From an uncultured Clostridia bacterium (GTDB lineage: Bacteria > Bacillota > Clostridia > Christensenellales > UBA1242): a stretch of DNA of 64,000 bases. Where the stretch lies: positions 130,550-194,549 of the forward strand of contig CALVNR010000001.1 in NCBI GenBank assembly GCA_944349905.1, written 5' to 3'. A program made the translations under genes and the position numbers. The notes under the pieces are model-generated. The model worked only from the letters and a program-made list of their open reading frames with translations. It was not told the origin of the DNA and ran no database searches. This document shows, piece by piece, positions 1 to 7,948 of this stretch (position 1 is the first letter of the stretch; every line of letters begins with the position of its first letter).

Positions 1-221
1 TTGACCAAAAATATCTCAATAATTACAACTTAATTAACATTTCAGGAAAGATTCTTTATGTTGAAGGGCATTGCGGTCTTACTATTTTGTCCAAAAATAT
101 TGTTGCTTTTAAAATAAAAAAAGGTAGAGTTGTTGTTGAGGGGGAAAATCTTTTTTTAAGTGAACTTACATTTAATACTTTGAAAATTGAAGGGAATATT
201 AAAAAAGTTGAGGAATTTTAA
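1..221 (+). CDS. yqfC: Sporulation protein YqfC, C-terminal part (5'-truncated)
   Basis: An open frame enters from the left edge at position 3 and ends at a TAA at 219-221, giving about 72 residues. The peptide contains YVEGHCGLTILSKN and IKKGRVVVEGENL, the short beta-strand repeats with 'G..L' and 'G.i.v.G..L' spacing that are typical of the small YqfC family. The stop shares one base with the yqfD start (TAATG), which is the usual gene order in spore-forming Firmicutes. YqfC is a small sporulation protein whose biochemical role is not established. Identity rests on the pattern and the neighbour. The N-terminus lies outside the window. Confidence 0.8.
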   Translation, partial: DQKYLNNYNLINISGKILYVEGHCGLTILSKNIVAFKIKKGRVVVEGENLFLSELTFNTLKIEGNIKKVEEF

Positions 222-1363
222 TGAAAAATATAAATTACTCTCATTTCAAAATAAAATCATTGAACAAAGAAAAGATTTTTAATAGATTATCAAAAAATTT
301 TTGTTTATTAAATATTAAAGAATGTGAAAACTATATTGAGTTTGATGTAAACGGAAATGAAGGGCAGAAGATTGAAAAAATTTTAAATGAAAACAATATA
401 AAAATAGTTTCAGTAAAACATAATGGTATTAAACATAATTTTTCAAAGATATTTAAAATGTGGGGCGTATTAATAGGTTGTGTTCTAGGAATTACATTTT
501 GTTTTGTGTCAAACTTATTTATTTTTAAAATTGATGTCTGGGGATGTGAAAATTTAAATAAAAATGATGTAGTAAATTTTGTAAAACAAGAATTAAACTC
601 TAACCTTAAAAAGGATATAGAAACAGAAAATTTAGAAATTAAATTAAAAGATAATTTTGAAAATATAAGTTCTGTTAGTGTCGCCATTGTTGGACAAAGT
701 TTGATTGTTAATATTAATGAAGCTGTAATTCCAGAAGAAATGCAAGGAGAGTTTCAACCTTTAATCAGTCAATATGATGGCTTAATAAGTGATATAGAGT
801 TGGTTCAAGGGACATTAAATGTTAAAATTGGTGACGTTGTAAAAAAAGGTGACATTTTGGTTTTCCCTTACACTATTGATGCTGATGGAGAGCAAATGCC
901 TGTTCAACCAAAAGCAAAAATACAGGCAGAGATATGGATAGAAAGTCAAGAAACTTTTTATGAATACGAAATAAAAGAAGAAAGAACCGGCAGAAAAATA
1001 GAGTGTTCTAGCATATCTTTGTTTGGAATTGAAATATATTCAAATGTAAATAATAATACATTTGAAACCTTTGAAGTAGAAAAAAGTAGTCAATATTTAT
1101 CTAAAAATATTTTATTACCTTTTATTTATTCAAAAATAACTTTTTATGAAACTAAAACTATTGAAATAGAAAGAAATTTTGATGATGAAAAAAATAATAT
1201 AATTGAAAAACTTCGTCAAAAATCCTTGATTTATTTGTCTGGAAATGAGATAATAGTAAATGAAAGTTGTGTGATAAATGAAAGTAGTGGAGTTTATTTT
1301 ATTTCATTTGTCCTAACTGTTGAAAAAGACATAGGAGAAGGTTATGGTTATCAATTTTCATAA
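221..1363 (+). CDS. yqfD: Sporulation protein YqfD
   Basis: This 380-residue protein has a cytosolic N-terminal domain of about 75 residues, one transmembrane segment near residues 80-103, and a large outer domain that begins with the family's 'I.V.G' strand (IDVWGCENL). It continues into a region with GDVVKKGDILV, a biotinyl-lipoyl-like or barrel-sandwich turn. This is the known architecture of YqfD (SpoIV-related), needed for efficient sporulation and expressed in the mother cell. The start is fixed by the TAATG overlap with yqfC. The gene overlaps ybeY by 20 bases, so the cluster is translated as one unit. Sporulation itself cannot be shown from this window, but the gene marks a spore-forming ancestry. 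Confidence 0.88.
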   Translation: MKNINYSHFKIKSLNKEKIFNRLSKNFCLLNIKECENYIEFDVNGNEGQKIEKILNENNIKIVSVKHNGIKHNFSKIFKMWGVLIGCVLGITFCFVSNLFIFKIDVWGCENLNKNDVVNFVKQELNSNLKKDIETENLEIKLKDNFENISSVSVAIVGQSLIVNINEAVIPEEMQGEFQPLISQYDGLISDIELVQGTLNVKIGDVVKKGDILVFPYTIDADGEQMPVQPKAKIQAEIWIESQETFYEYEIKEERTGRKIECSSISLFGIEIYSNVNNNTFETFEVEKSSQYLSKNILLPFIYSKITFYETKTIEIERNFDDEKNNIIEKLRQKSLIYLSGNEIIVNESCVINESSGVYFISFVLTVEKDIGEGYGYQFS

Positions 1364-1826
1364 AATTGGTTTTAGATATAAAAAATTAATAAAAAAAATA
1401 TTTACTATTGCGCTTTTTGCAACCAAAAACAACGAAATTGAAAGTGTTGTAGATATTTCTTTTGTTGATGAAAAGACAATACAACAATTAAACAAAAAAC
1501 ATAGAGAGGTTGACAAAGTTACTGACGTTTTGTCTTTTCCAATGCTTAATATAAATTACAATCAAAAGTTAACTGATTTTGAAAATGAAGTATTGCCAAA
1601 CGGGACAATATATTTAGGGGATATTGTCATTTGCACAAATAGGGCAAAACAACAAGCAAAAGAATATGGACATTCTTACAAAAGAGAGATTGCTTTTTTG
1701 GCTTTACATGGTTTTTTGCATTTGCTAGGTTATGACCACATTGAAAGTAAAGATGAAAAAATAATGAAAGAAACTTGTGAAAAAATTTTGTCAAGTTTAA
1801 ATATTAAAAGGGGCAAAAATGTATAG
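1344..1826 (+). CDS. ybeY: Endoribonuclease YbeY (rRNA maturation factor)
   Basis: This 160-residue protein carries the full metal-binding signature HGFLHLLGYDH around residues 121-131, with three histidines that bind zinc in this family. The preceding region contains the conserved 'N..HR..d..TDVLSFP' motif (KVTDVLSFPM). YbeY is a cytosolic single-strand endoribonuclease used in 16S rRNA 3'-end maturation and ribosome quality control. The ATG at 1344 follows an AGGAGAAGG ribosome binding site inside the end of yqfD. The gene overlaps era by 8 bases. In many Firmicutes phoH lies between yqfD and ybeY and dgkA/cdd lie before era. Here they are absent, so the cluster is compacted. Confidence 0.95.
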   Translation: MVINFHKIGFRYKKLIKKIFTIALFATKNNEIESVVDISFVDEKTIQQLNKKHREVDKVTDVLSFPMLNINYNQKLTDFENEVLPNGTIYLGDIVICTNRAKQQAKEYGHSYKREIAFLALHGFLHLLGYDHIESKDEKIMKETCEKILSSLNIKRGKNV

Positions 1827-2655
1827 TTTTGGATATGTAGCCGTTATAGGTAAACCAAATGCAGGAAAAAGCAGTTTGGTAAATGCTCTTGTTGGAGAAA
1901 AAGTTGCAATTGTAACAAATAGACCGCAGACAACAAGAGATAACATTCTTGGAATTTTAAATGGTAAAAATTATCAAGTTGTGCTGGTAGATACACCAGG
2001 GGTGCATCATACAAAAAACAAACTTGACAAAAGAATGATGAAAAATGTAAGAAGTGCAATATCTGGGGTTGATTTAATTTTATATTTAGTTGATGGAACA
2101 AAAGAAATTGATCAAGAAGAAAAAGATTATTTTGAGCATCTTCCAGAACCTAAATATTTAGTTCGTACAAAGGTTGATAAAAAAGGTCAAAAGATATTTG
2201 ACAGTGATTTTAAAATATCTTCTTTAACAGGTGAAAATGTTGGAACATTGAAAGAATTTTTGATAAGTAAAATGCCAAAAAGCGAAAACAAAAATTTTGT
2301 TTATGATCAAGATTTTTATACTGACAAAAGTGTTAAATTTCTTATTGCAGAAGAAATAAGGCAAAATGCTTTAATTCTTTTAAAAGATGAATTGCCTCAT
2401 GGTATAGCAATAGATATTGAAAGATTTGATGAAAAACCTAATATAACAATCATTGAAGGACAAATAATTTGTGAAAATGAAAGACATAAAGGTATTATAA
2501 TTGGCAAAGGTGGAAGTGTTTTGAAAAAAATTGGCAGTAAAACAAGAGAGTTTGCCGAAAATCTTTTAGGAACAAAAGTTCTTTTAAAATTGTTTGTTAA
2601 GGTAGAAAAAGATTGGCGTAATAAGGATACAAGTTTAAATAAATTAGGGTATTAG
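1819..2655 (+). CDS. era: GTPase Era
   Basis: Ribosome-assembly GTPase of 278 residues. The G1 motif GKPNAGKSS is at residues 11-19, a G2 segment NRPQTTRDN follows, and G3 is VDTPGVH. The C-terminal KH RNA-binding domain contains GIIIGKGGSVLKKIGS and ends in the Era signature VEKDWRNKD. Era binds 16S rRNA near its 3' end and works with YbeY, which fits the overlapping arrangement. The protein is about 20 residues shorter than typical Era, mainly in the late G domain. The G4 motif reads TKVD rather than NKxD, a tolerated change in some GTPases. An SD-like AAAAGGGG lies just upstream of the ATG, inside ybeY. Confidence 0.95.
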   Translation: MYSFGYVAVIGKPNAGKSSLVNALVGEKVAIVTNRPQTTRDNILGILNGKNYQVVLVDTPGVHHTKNKLDKRMMKNVRSAISGVDLILYLVDGTKEIDQEEKDYFEHLPEPKYLVRTKVDKKGQKIFDSDFKISSLTGENVGTLKEFLISKMPKSENKNFVYDQDFYTDKSVKFLIAEEIRQNALILLKDELPHGIAIDIERFDEKPNITIIEGQIICENERHKGIIIGKGGSVLKKIGSKTREFAENLLGTKVLLKLFVKVEKDWRNKDTSLNKLGY

Positions 2656-2669
2656 TATGCCCTTTTTTT
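2647..2669 (+). terminator. Rho-independent terminator after era
   Basis: A hairpin with the six-pair stem GGGTAT/ATGCCC (one T-G wobble) and a four-base loop is followed by seven T. It overlaps the era stop codon and the last bases of convergent murB. It ends the yqfC-yqfD-ybeY-era unit. Confidence 0.7.
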
Positions 2670-3531
2670 ATTCTACAATTTCTACATCTTTTTCTAAATT
2701 AATATTATATTTTTCTTTTATATTGTCTTCCATAGTATCAATTAAAAATTTTATATTTTGATAAGTTGCATTTCCTTTGTTAATTATAAAGTTTGCATGT
2801 TTTTCTGAAATTATTGCATCACCTTGTTGTTTACCTTTTAGACCACAATTTTCTATTAGCATACCACTACTTTGATTGTTTTTATTTTTAAAAACACATC
2901 CAAAAGATTTTCCATGTGGTTGGTTTAATTTTCGTTTTGCGGAGCATTCCAAATATTCTTTTTGTATTGAACAGGCTTTTCCTTCTTTAAGACAAAATTT
3001 TGCACTAAGTATAACAAAAGGATTTTCTAAATTGTTTTTTAAAAAAGTGGAATAATGATAACCATGTTCTAAATTATATTTACTTTTCCAATAAATTTCT
3101 CCATTGTGAAAAATCTTTACTTTTTCTAAAAAATCATAAATACTAGTTTGGAAACAACTTGCGCCACTTGCCAAAGAACCACCAATATTTCCTGGAATAG
3201 TTGCCAATTTTTCAAAACCACTTAAATTGTGTTTTAAACAAAATTGATACGCTTCAAACAATGAAGATGAAGCTGATAAAATAACATAATTTTTTCTTTT
3301 TGCCATTTTTCTTGCCATTTTTCTTGTAGAAATAGCAAAAAAGTCATGATAACTATCACTAAACAATAAATTTGTTCCGTTGCCGATTACTTTATATTTT
3401 GCTTTTCCATCAAACAATTTTAGCAAGTCAACAAGCTCTTCTTCAGTTTCTGGAAAAAAAATTCCTTTGCATTTTCCACCAACCCCAATACTTGTTATAG
3501 TTGATAAATTTTCATTATATTTTACAATCAT
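2668..3531 (-). CDS. murB: UDP-N-acetylenolpyruvoylglucosamine reductase MurB (divergent catalytic residues)
   Basis: This 287-residue protein matches FAD-dependent MurB, which reduces UDP-GlcNAc-enolpyruvate to UDP-MurNAc with NADPH in the cytosol. Visible family motifs are IGVGG near residue 15, VIGNGTNLLFSD (FAD binding), TIPGNIGGS, FGCVFKN and ISEKHANFIINKGNAT. By eye, the three catalytic positions of the E. coli enzyme (Arg, Ser, Glu) are changed: GYHYS replaces the usual GYR.S, FGCVFKN has Cys where Ser is expected, and the C-terminal LEKDVEIV has Asp where LEPEVR has Glu. The usual NAGAYG segment is also altered (SGASCF). The identity is firm, but whether the chemistry is standard is not. 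The gene is divergent from murC and converges on era. Confidence 0.88.
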   Translation of the reverse strand: MIVKYNENLSTITSIGVGGKCKGIFFPETEEELVDLLKLFDGKAKYKVIGNGTNLLFSDSYHDFFAISTRKMARKMAKRKNYVILSASSSLFEAYQFCLKHNLSGFEKLATIPGNIGGSLASGASCFQTSIYDFLEKVKIFHNGEIYWKSKYNLEHGYHYSTFLKNNLENPFVILSAKFCLKEGKACSIQKEYLECSAKRKLNQPHGKSFGCVFKNKNNQSSGMLIENCGLKGKQQGDAIISEKHANFIINKGNATYQNIKFLIDTMEDNIKEKYNINLEKDVEIVE

Positions 3532-3603
3532 AGTAAAAATATATGGTTTGAATTATCTTTTTGTTAAAGAAACATTTTTTATTTTTTAAACATATAAAAA
3601 AGT

Positions 3604-4965
3604 ATGCTAGAAAATTATAAAAAAATTCACATTATAGGAATTGGTGGGATTAGTTTGTCTGGAATTGCTTTGATTTTAAAATCTCTAGGCAAGGAAGTAA
3701 CAGGAACAGATAGACACCTTTCAATGACAACAAAGTCATTGGAAAACAAAGGGATAAAAGTAGTTAAAGATTTTTGTGAAGAATTTGTCAAACAAGCAGA
3801 CCTTGTTGTTTATACATCTGCTATTACAGAGAAAGATGACGATTTTAACTTTTCAAAAAAATATAATAAAAAAACAATGTCTCGTGCAGAATTGTTGGGA
3901 GAGTTAACAAAAGATTTTTATACAATTTCAATTGCAGGAAGTCATGGGAAAACTACTGCAACAGCACTTATTGGCTATATATTTAGTTGTGCAAATAAAA
4001 GTCCAACTATACATGCAGGTGGAATTATGAACAATACTAACAGCAGTGTTGTTGTAGGGCAAGGGAAATATTTTATTACAGAGGCTTGTGAATACAAAGA
4101 TAGTTTTTTGCATTTAAAAAATGATATTTCAATTATTTTAAATGAAGATGCAGACCATTTAGATTATTTTAAAAATGAAGTAAATTATTATAAATCTTTT
4201 CAAAATTTTGCTAATAATACTAAAAAAAATGGCGTTTTAATTATAAATAATGATAATTGCAAGTTAAATAAAAAAGAATTGAATTTAAATATTTTTACAT
4301 ACGGTATAGATAAGAAAGCAGATTTGCAAGCTAAAAACCTACAAATGCTAGATAATGGATGTTGGCAATTTGAGGTATTTTATTTAGGACTAAGTTTTGG
4401 TCAAATTAAACTAGGTATTTTGGGTAAACATAATATTTATAACGCACTTTGTGCAGTCGCAGTCGGAATAATTTGTCAAATTCCTTTGGCAATCTTAAAA
4501 AGTGCTATTGAAAATTTTAAGGGAGTAAAAAGGCGTTTAGAATTTATAACAGATTTAAATGGTGCTGTTATTATTCATGATTATGCTCATCATCCAAAAG
4601 AAATTATTTCTTCAATAAACACTTGTAAAAATTTGGGTAAAAAAAGATTGATTACTATTTTTCAGCCACATACTTATAGTAGAACCCGTGATTTATATTA
4701 TGAGTTTTGCAGTTCATTTAAAGAAAGTGATGAAGTATGGTTGCTTCCTATTTATCCAGCAAGAGAAAAACCTTTGCCTAAAATAACTTCTTTATTTTTG
4801 GCAAAGGGAATAAAAAATTATAATAAAAAGGTAAGATATTTTTCAAATTTTGAAAAGTGTTTTTCCTTTATCAATAAAATTGCAGACAAAGATTGTTTGT
4901 TTCTTATTTTGGGAGCAGGAGATATAGAAGAACTTGCTTATAAATTTAAAAGAGATGATAAATAA
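3604..4965 (+). CDS. murC: UDP-N-acetylmuramate--L-alanine ligase MurC
   Basis: This 453-residue Mur ligase adds L-Ala to UDP-MurNAc using ATP in the cytosolic stage of peptidoglycan synthesis. The N-terminal Rossmann motif is HIIGIGGISLSG (residues 9-20). The ATP-binding loop is AGSHGKTT, the middle domain has a DADHLDYF segment followed by LGKHNIYNAL, and the C-terminal domain has GVKRRLEF and HDYAHHPKE with the HTYSRTRD substrate-binding motif. All three Mur domains are complete and the length is normal. It is divergent from murB across 72 bases and closed by a terminator whose loop contains its stop codon. Confidence 0.96.
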   Translation: MLENYKKIHIIGIGGISLSGIALILKSLGKEVTGTDRHLSMTTKSLENKGIKVVKDFCEEFVKQADLVVYTSAITEKDDDFNFSKKYNKKTMSRAELLGELTKDFYTISIAGSHGKTTATALIGYIFSCANKSPTIHAGGIMNNTNSSVVVGQGKYFITEACEYKDSFLHLKNDISIILNEDADHLDYFKNEVNYYKSFQNFANNTKKNGVLIINNDNCKLNKKELNLNIFTYGIDKKADLQAKNLQMLDNGCWQFEVFYLGLSFGQIKLGILGKHNIYNALCAVAVGIICQIPLAILKSAIENFKGVKRRLEFITDLNGAVIIHDYAHHPKEIISSINTCKNLGKKRLITIFQPHTYSRTRDLYYEFCSSFKESDEVWLLPIYPAREKPLPKITSLFLAKGIKNYNKKVRYFSNFEKCFSFINKIADKDCLFLILGAGDIEELAYKFKRDDK

Positions 4966-4979
4966 ATATCATCTCTTTT
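4948..4979. terminator. Bidirectional terminator between murC and the convergent gene
   Basis: A 13-pair stem AAAAGAGATGATA/TATCATCTCTTTT surrounds a six-base loop holding the murC stop. A T-rich tail follows on the plus side, and A-runs upstream supply a T tail for the minus-strand gene ending at 4986. Confidence 0.8.
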
Positions 4980-4985
4980 GTTTTA

Positions 4986-6764
4986 CTATTGTTTGTTTGA
5001 ATTGTTTGTTTCTTTGCAATCAATATGTTTTTTTACATTTTCAAGTAATTTGTAATAATTATCGTTAAAATAATCTTTATTTGTAAGCATATTTGCAGTA
5101 AAATCGTTTTCATCTTTTTCAATAGAAATCAGATATGCAGGGACATTTTGTGCTACATACTTTTCCAGAGCATTGGTGTAATCACACTTTTTATAGTCAG
5201 TATAGTCTTTTTTAATTTTATTTTTGTTTAACAATTCAAGCCATGGATAAGATGAATTAACGGAAGATTGTAAACATGCTTTAATACAGTTTTGAACAAT
5301 AAGTGCTTTAATCTGGTAGAAATTGTAGTTAATATTCATTTTATCTAAAATATTAATATATGCCTTTATTATATTTTCAGCATAAACATTTTTCTTTGAT
5401 CTTGCAATTGTTTCAATAATTTTTTTTGTTGCTATAACATTTTTTTGAATTTTTGCAATTTCTGTTTTTTCATCTAATTTCTTTGTTTTATTAAAGACAT
5501 CTCTCATATATGAATCAAAATTATACATTGTTTGCTCTATTCTTAAATTTGTAGGCATTATAGTTGCAATATCATCTGGACTGTTAATTAATTCATTAAG
5601 TTTAAATAAACAACCTAATGTCCCTCCACTAGTTGAATCTTTGTCTTTTTTCATATCGTAAGTCATGTCAACGCAATACACACCATCTATTTTGTAATTC
5701 TTATCTTTTATATCAACTAAATTTATTGCATGATATTCGTCTTTACATAAACTATTTTCTAAATTTAAAAAATTTGATTTTAAATTTGGGTCATTTAATT
5801 TTTGAATAATTAAATTAAAATATGATGAAATACCTGCACAAACAAGTTCGTCATTCTTTTTGCCTAAAATTGAGCAAACAGTTTCTTCTTCTGCTGGATC
5901 GTCGGGAATGTTATAGGTGAAAGTATTGGTAAGGGTATTATAAATATAAACAATTGCTTCTAATGGTGTAAATTTATATTTTTTTATATCACAAACAATT
6001 TCATCAGTAAAGTTGTAAGCCTCTTCAATGTCTTTCATAGAATATAGTTTGTTATAACCTTGCATTTCACATGGTATTGTAAGAAATTCAGAAAATTTAA
6101 TTTCACTTTTGTATTGTTTTGAATCAGTTAAACTATTGTAAAAATTTAATTTTTCTTCCAATTTTTTAAGTAATCCTAATTCTTTTTCATTGTAGTAATA
6201 ATCTATTTTTGAATCAACTGTTTTATTTGATGCTGAAACTAAAACTTTTATCTCTTTGATACCTTTTTTTATTAGCTTATCAAATAACAAAATGCATTTG
6301 TCAATGTACTTTTCATTAAGTTTGTTTCCATCTATTGCAATTCTTATTTGCTTATTTGTTAAAAGTTTGTAAGATTCTTTTTTTACATCTTTTAATCTTT
6401 CATCTAGTCTTTTTTCAATCTTTAATTTTTTATTTAAAGCTTTGTGCCCTGTTTCTGTATTTTCATATGTTTGTGAATATCTTTTTGTGTTTAGCATATT
6501 CTTTTTAAGTTCTATTAAACTTAACTTTGTTTCAATTGATTTTATCAAAAATTTTTCTTGTTTTTCTAAATTTTTAAAAAATTTATCAATTGACATATTT
6601 TCAAACATAATCATCCATGAATCATCACAATTTAAGATTGGATGAAGTGCCATTGTATTCCAATCGGACAACTTTTTTTGCACATCTTCTTTGGATAAAC
6701 CATCAAAGTCTTCAAAGTCTTTTGCGGCAAAATTGTAGAATTTTTTAACTATTTTGGTGTTCAT
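4986..6764 (-). CDS. Transglutaminase-like cysteine-protease-fold protein, cytosolic
   Basis: A 592-residue protein with no signal peptide or membrane segment. The middle carries the transglutaminase-core triad pattern: Cys309 in ELVCAGISSYF, His345 in DEYHAINLV and Asp366 in VYCVDMTYD, with the right spacing and local motifs (the 'C.G.s..f', 'HaWN.v' and 'vD.T.d' equivalents). The flanking regions (residues 50-230 and 400-590) are lysine-rich, helical and unrecognised. The core could be a protease, amidase or crosslinking enzyme; the substrate is unknown. The start at 6764 has a clear AAGGAG site seven bases upstream and a promoter at 6783-6810. It is a single-gene unit convergent with murC. 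Confidence 0.6.
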   Translation of the reverse strand: MNTKIVKKFYNFAAKDFEDFDGLSKEDVQKKLSDWNTMALHPILNCDDSWMIMFENMSIDKFFKNLEKQEKFLIKSIETKLSLIELKKNMLNTKRYSQTYENTETGHKALNKKLKIEKRLDERLKDVKKESYKLLTNKQIRIAIDGNKLNEKYIDKCILLFDKLIKKGIKEIKVLVSASNKTVDSKIDYYYNEKELGLLKKLEEKLNFYNSLTDSKQYKSEIKFSEFLTIPCEMQGYNKLYSMKDIEEAYNFTDEIVCDIKKYKFTPLEAIVYIYNTLTNTFTYNIPDDPAEEETVCSILGKKNDELVCAGISSYFNLIIQKLNDPNLKSNFLNLENSLCKDEYHAINLVDIKDKNYKIDGVYCVDMTYDMKKDKDSTSGGTLGCLFKLNELINSPDDIATIMPTNLRIEQTMYNFDSYMRDVFNKTKKLDEKTEIAKIQKNVIATKKIIETIARSKKNVYAENIIKAYINILDKMNINYNFYQIKALIVQNCIKACLQSSVNSSYPWLELLNKNKIKKDYTDYKKCDYTNALEKYVAQNVPAYLISIEKDENDFTANMLTNKDYFNDNYYKLLENVKKHIDCKETNNSNKQ

Positions 6765-6782
6765 TCGTATCTCCTTAATCTA

Positions 6783-6810
6783 ATTATAATCATTTTATCT
6801 TGCTAGTCAA
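6783..6810 (-). promoter_or_regulatory. Sigma-A type promoter for the transglutaminase-like gene
   Basis: On the minus strand a TTGACT -35 box (6805-6810) is 16 bases from a perfect TATAAT -10 box (6783-6788), shortly before the AAGGAG site and the ATG at 6764. Confidence 0.65.
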
Positions 6811-6869
6811 TATCTAAATTTTAATAATTTTAATCATATTTGTTTAATTAAATATATTTATAATCAATA

Positions 6870-6898
6870 TTGACAAAACTAAAAGTTTATGGTAAAAT
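6870..6898 (+). promoter_or_regulatory. Strong sigma-A type promoter of the ABC/giant surface protein operon
   Basis: A perfect TTGACA (6870-6875), a 17-base spacer and TAAAAT (6893-6898) lie 24 bases before the ATG at 6923. No other good promoter was seen before 21042, so it probably drives four genes spanning about 14 kb. Confidence 0.75.
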
Positions 6899-6922
6899 TA
6901 GTTTGATAAAAAAGGGGACAAA

Positions 6923-7930
6923 ATGTTAGAGATAGTAGGACTTACAAAAAGATATAAAAATTCAACTTTTTATTCTGTTAAAAACTTAAACTTAACTTTA
7001 AAAGAAGGGGAAATTTTTGGTTTTTTAGGAAAAAATGGTGCAGGTAAAAGTACTACTATAAAATGTTTGACTGGTATTTTGCCTTTTGACGAAGGAACAA
7101 TTAAAGTTTGTGGTTATGATATAAAAGAAAATCCAATAGAAGCAAAATTAAATATTGGTTATGTTCCCGACAATCATGCTGTTTATGAAAATTTAACAGG
7201 AAGAGAATATGTTAATTATATGGGAAATATTTATCGTGTTCCTAAAAAAGTAATAGAAGAAAGAATTGAAAAATTTAGTCATCTTTTTAGTATGGCTCAT
7301 GCAATAGACAATCAAATTCGTTCTTATTCACATGGTATGAAACAAAAAATTTGTATTATTGCTGCACTTATACATAACCCTAAATTTTGGGTACTTGACG
7401 AACCTTTAATGGGACTTGACCCTCAAAGCACATTTGAAATTAGGGAATATATGAAAGAACATAAAAGACTTGGTAACTGTGTGTTTTTCTCATCCCACAA
7501 CATTGATATGGTTGAAAAACTTTGTGATAGAGTTGGAATTATGAATAGAGGACAACTTATGGAAGTTATAGATGTTAAAAAGTTTATGGCTGAAAGTAGT
7601 GTTCCACTTGAAACTTATTTCTTAAATATGACAAAGGATGATAAAGCAAAGGTTATTAAATACGAGAACAAAAAGCAAATAAGAGAAAAAATTAAAAAAG
7701 AGAAAAAAGAAATAAGAGAAAAAGCAAAACAAGAAAATAAAATAGTAAAAGAAAAAACAAAACAAGAAAACAAAATTGTTAAAGAAAAAATAAAGAAAGA
7801 ACAAAAAGAGAAAAAAGAAGAAATTGCTAAAATTAAACAAGAATATAAAGAAAAGACAATATTATTAAAAAATCTTAAAAATAAAATACAAAATTCTCAA
7901 AACAGAAAAAAAGAAAACAAAGAACAATAA
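6923..7930 (+). CDS. ABC transporter ATP-binding protein with Lys/Glu-rich C-terminal tail
   Basis: The first ~235 residues form a complete ABC-2 type exporter ATPase: Walker A GKNGAGKSTT, the family segment VPDNHAVYENLTG, the signature SHGMKQK in place of LSGGQ, Walker B FWVLDEP and the switch region SSHNI. The remaining ~100 residues are an extreme Lys/Glu coiled-coil with an approximate 11-residue repeat (KQENKIVKEKT occurs twice, with a third relative). The tail is unlike a normal nucleotide-binding subunit and could mediate dimerisation or docking. A GGGG-rich SD precedes the ATG. The permease gene follows after 18 bases. The operon continues into two giant surface proteins, so the transporter may act in envelope assembly, which is an inference. 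Confidence 0.85.
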   Translation: MLEIVGLTKRYKNSTFYSVKNLNLTLKEGEIFGFLGKNGAGKSTTIKCLTGILPFDEGTIKVCGYDIKENPIEAKLNIGYVPDNHAVYENLTGREYVNYMGNIYRVPKKVIEERIEKFSHLFSMAHAIDNQIRSYSHGMKQKICIIAALIHNPKFWVLDEPLMGLDPQSTFEIREYMKEHKRLGNCVFFSSHNIDMVEKLCDRVGIMNRGQLMEVIDVKKFMAESSVPLETYFLNMTKDDKAKVIKYENKKQIREKIKKEKKEIREKAKQENKIVKEKTKQENKIVKEKIKKEQKEKKEEIAKIKQEYKEKTILLKNLKNKIQNSQNRKKENKEQ

Positions 7931-7948
7931 TTAATAAAAAGGAAAAAC

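Noticed and set aside
6811..6869. Possible riboswitch between the divergent genes
   Set aside because: The AT-rich region shows no conserved core and only promoter elements.
7622..7840. Phe-rich open frame on the minus strand
   Set aside because: It mirrors the Lys/Glu-rich tail of the ABC ATPase (AAA/GAA codons read as TTT/TTC).
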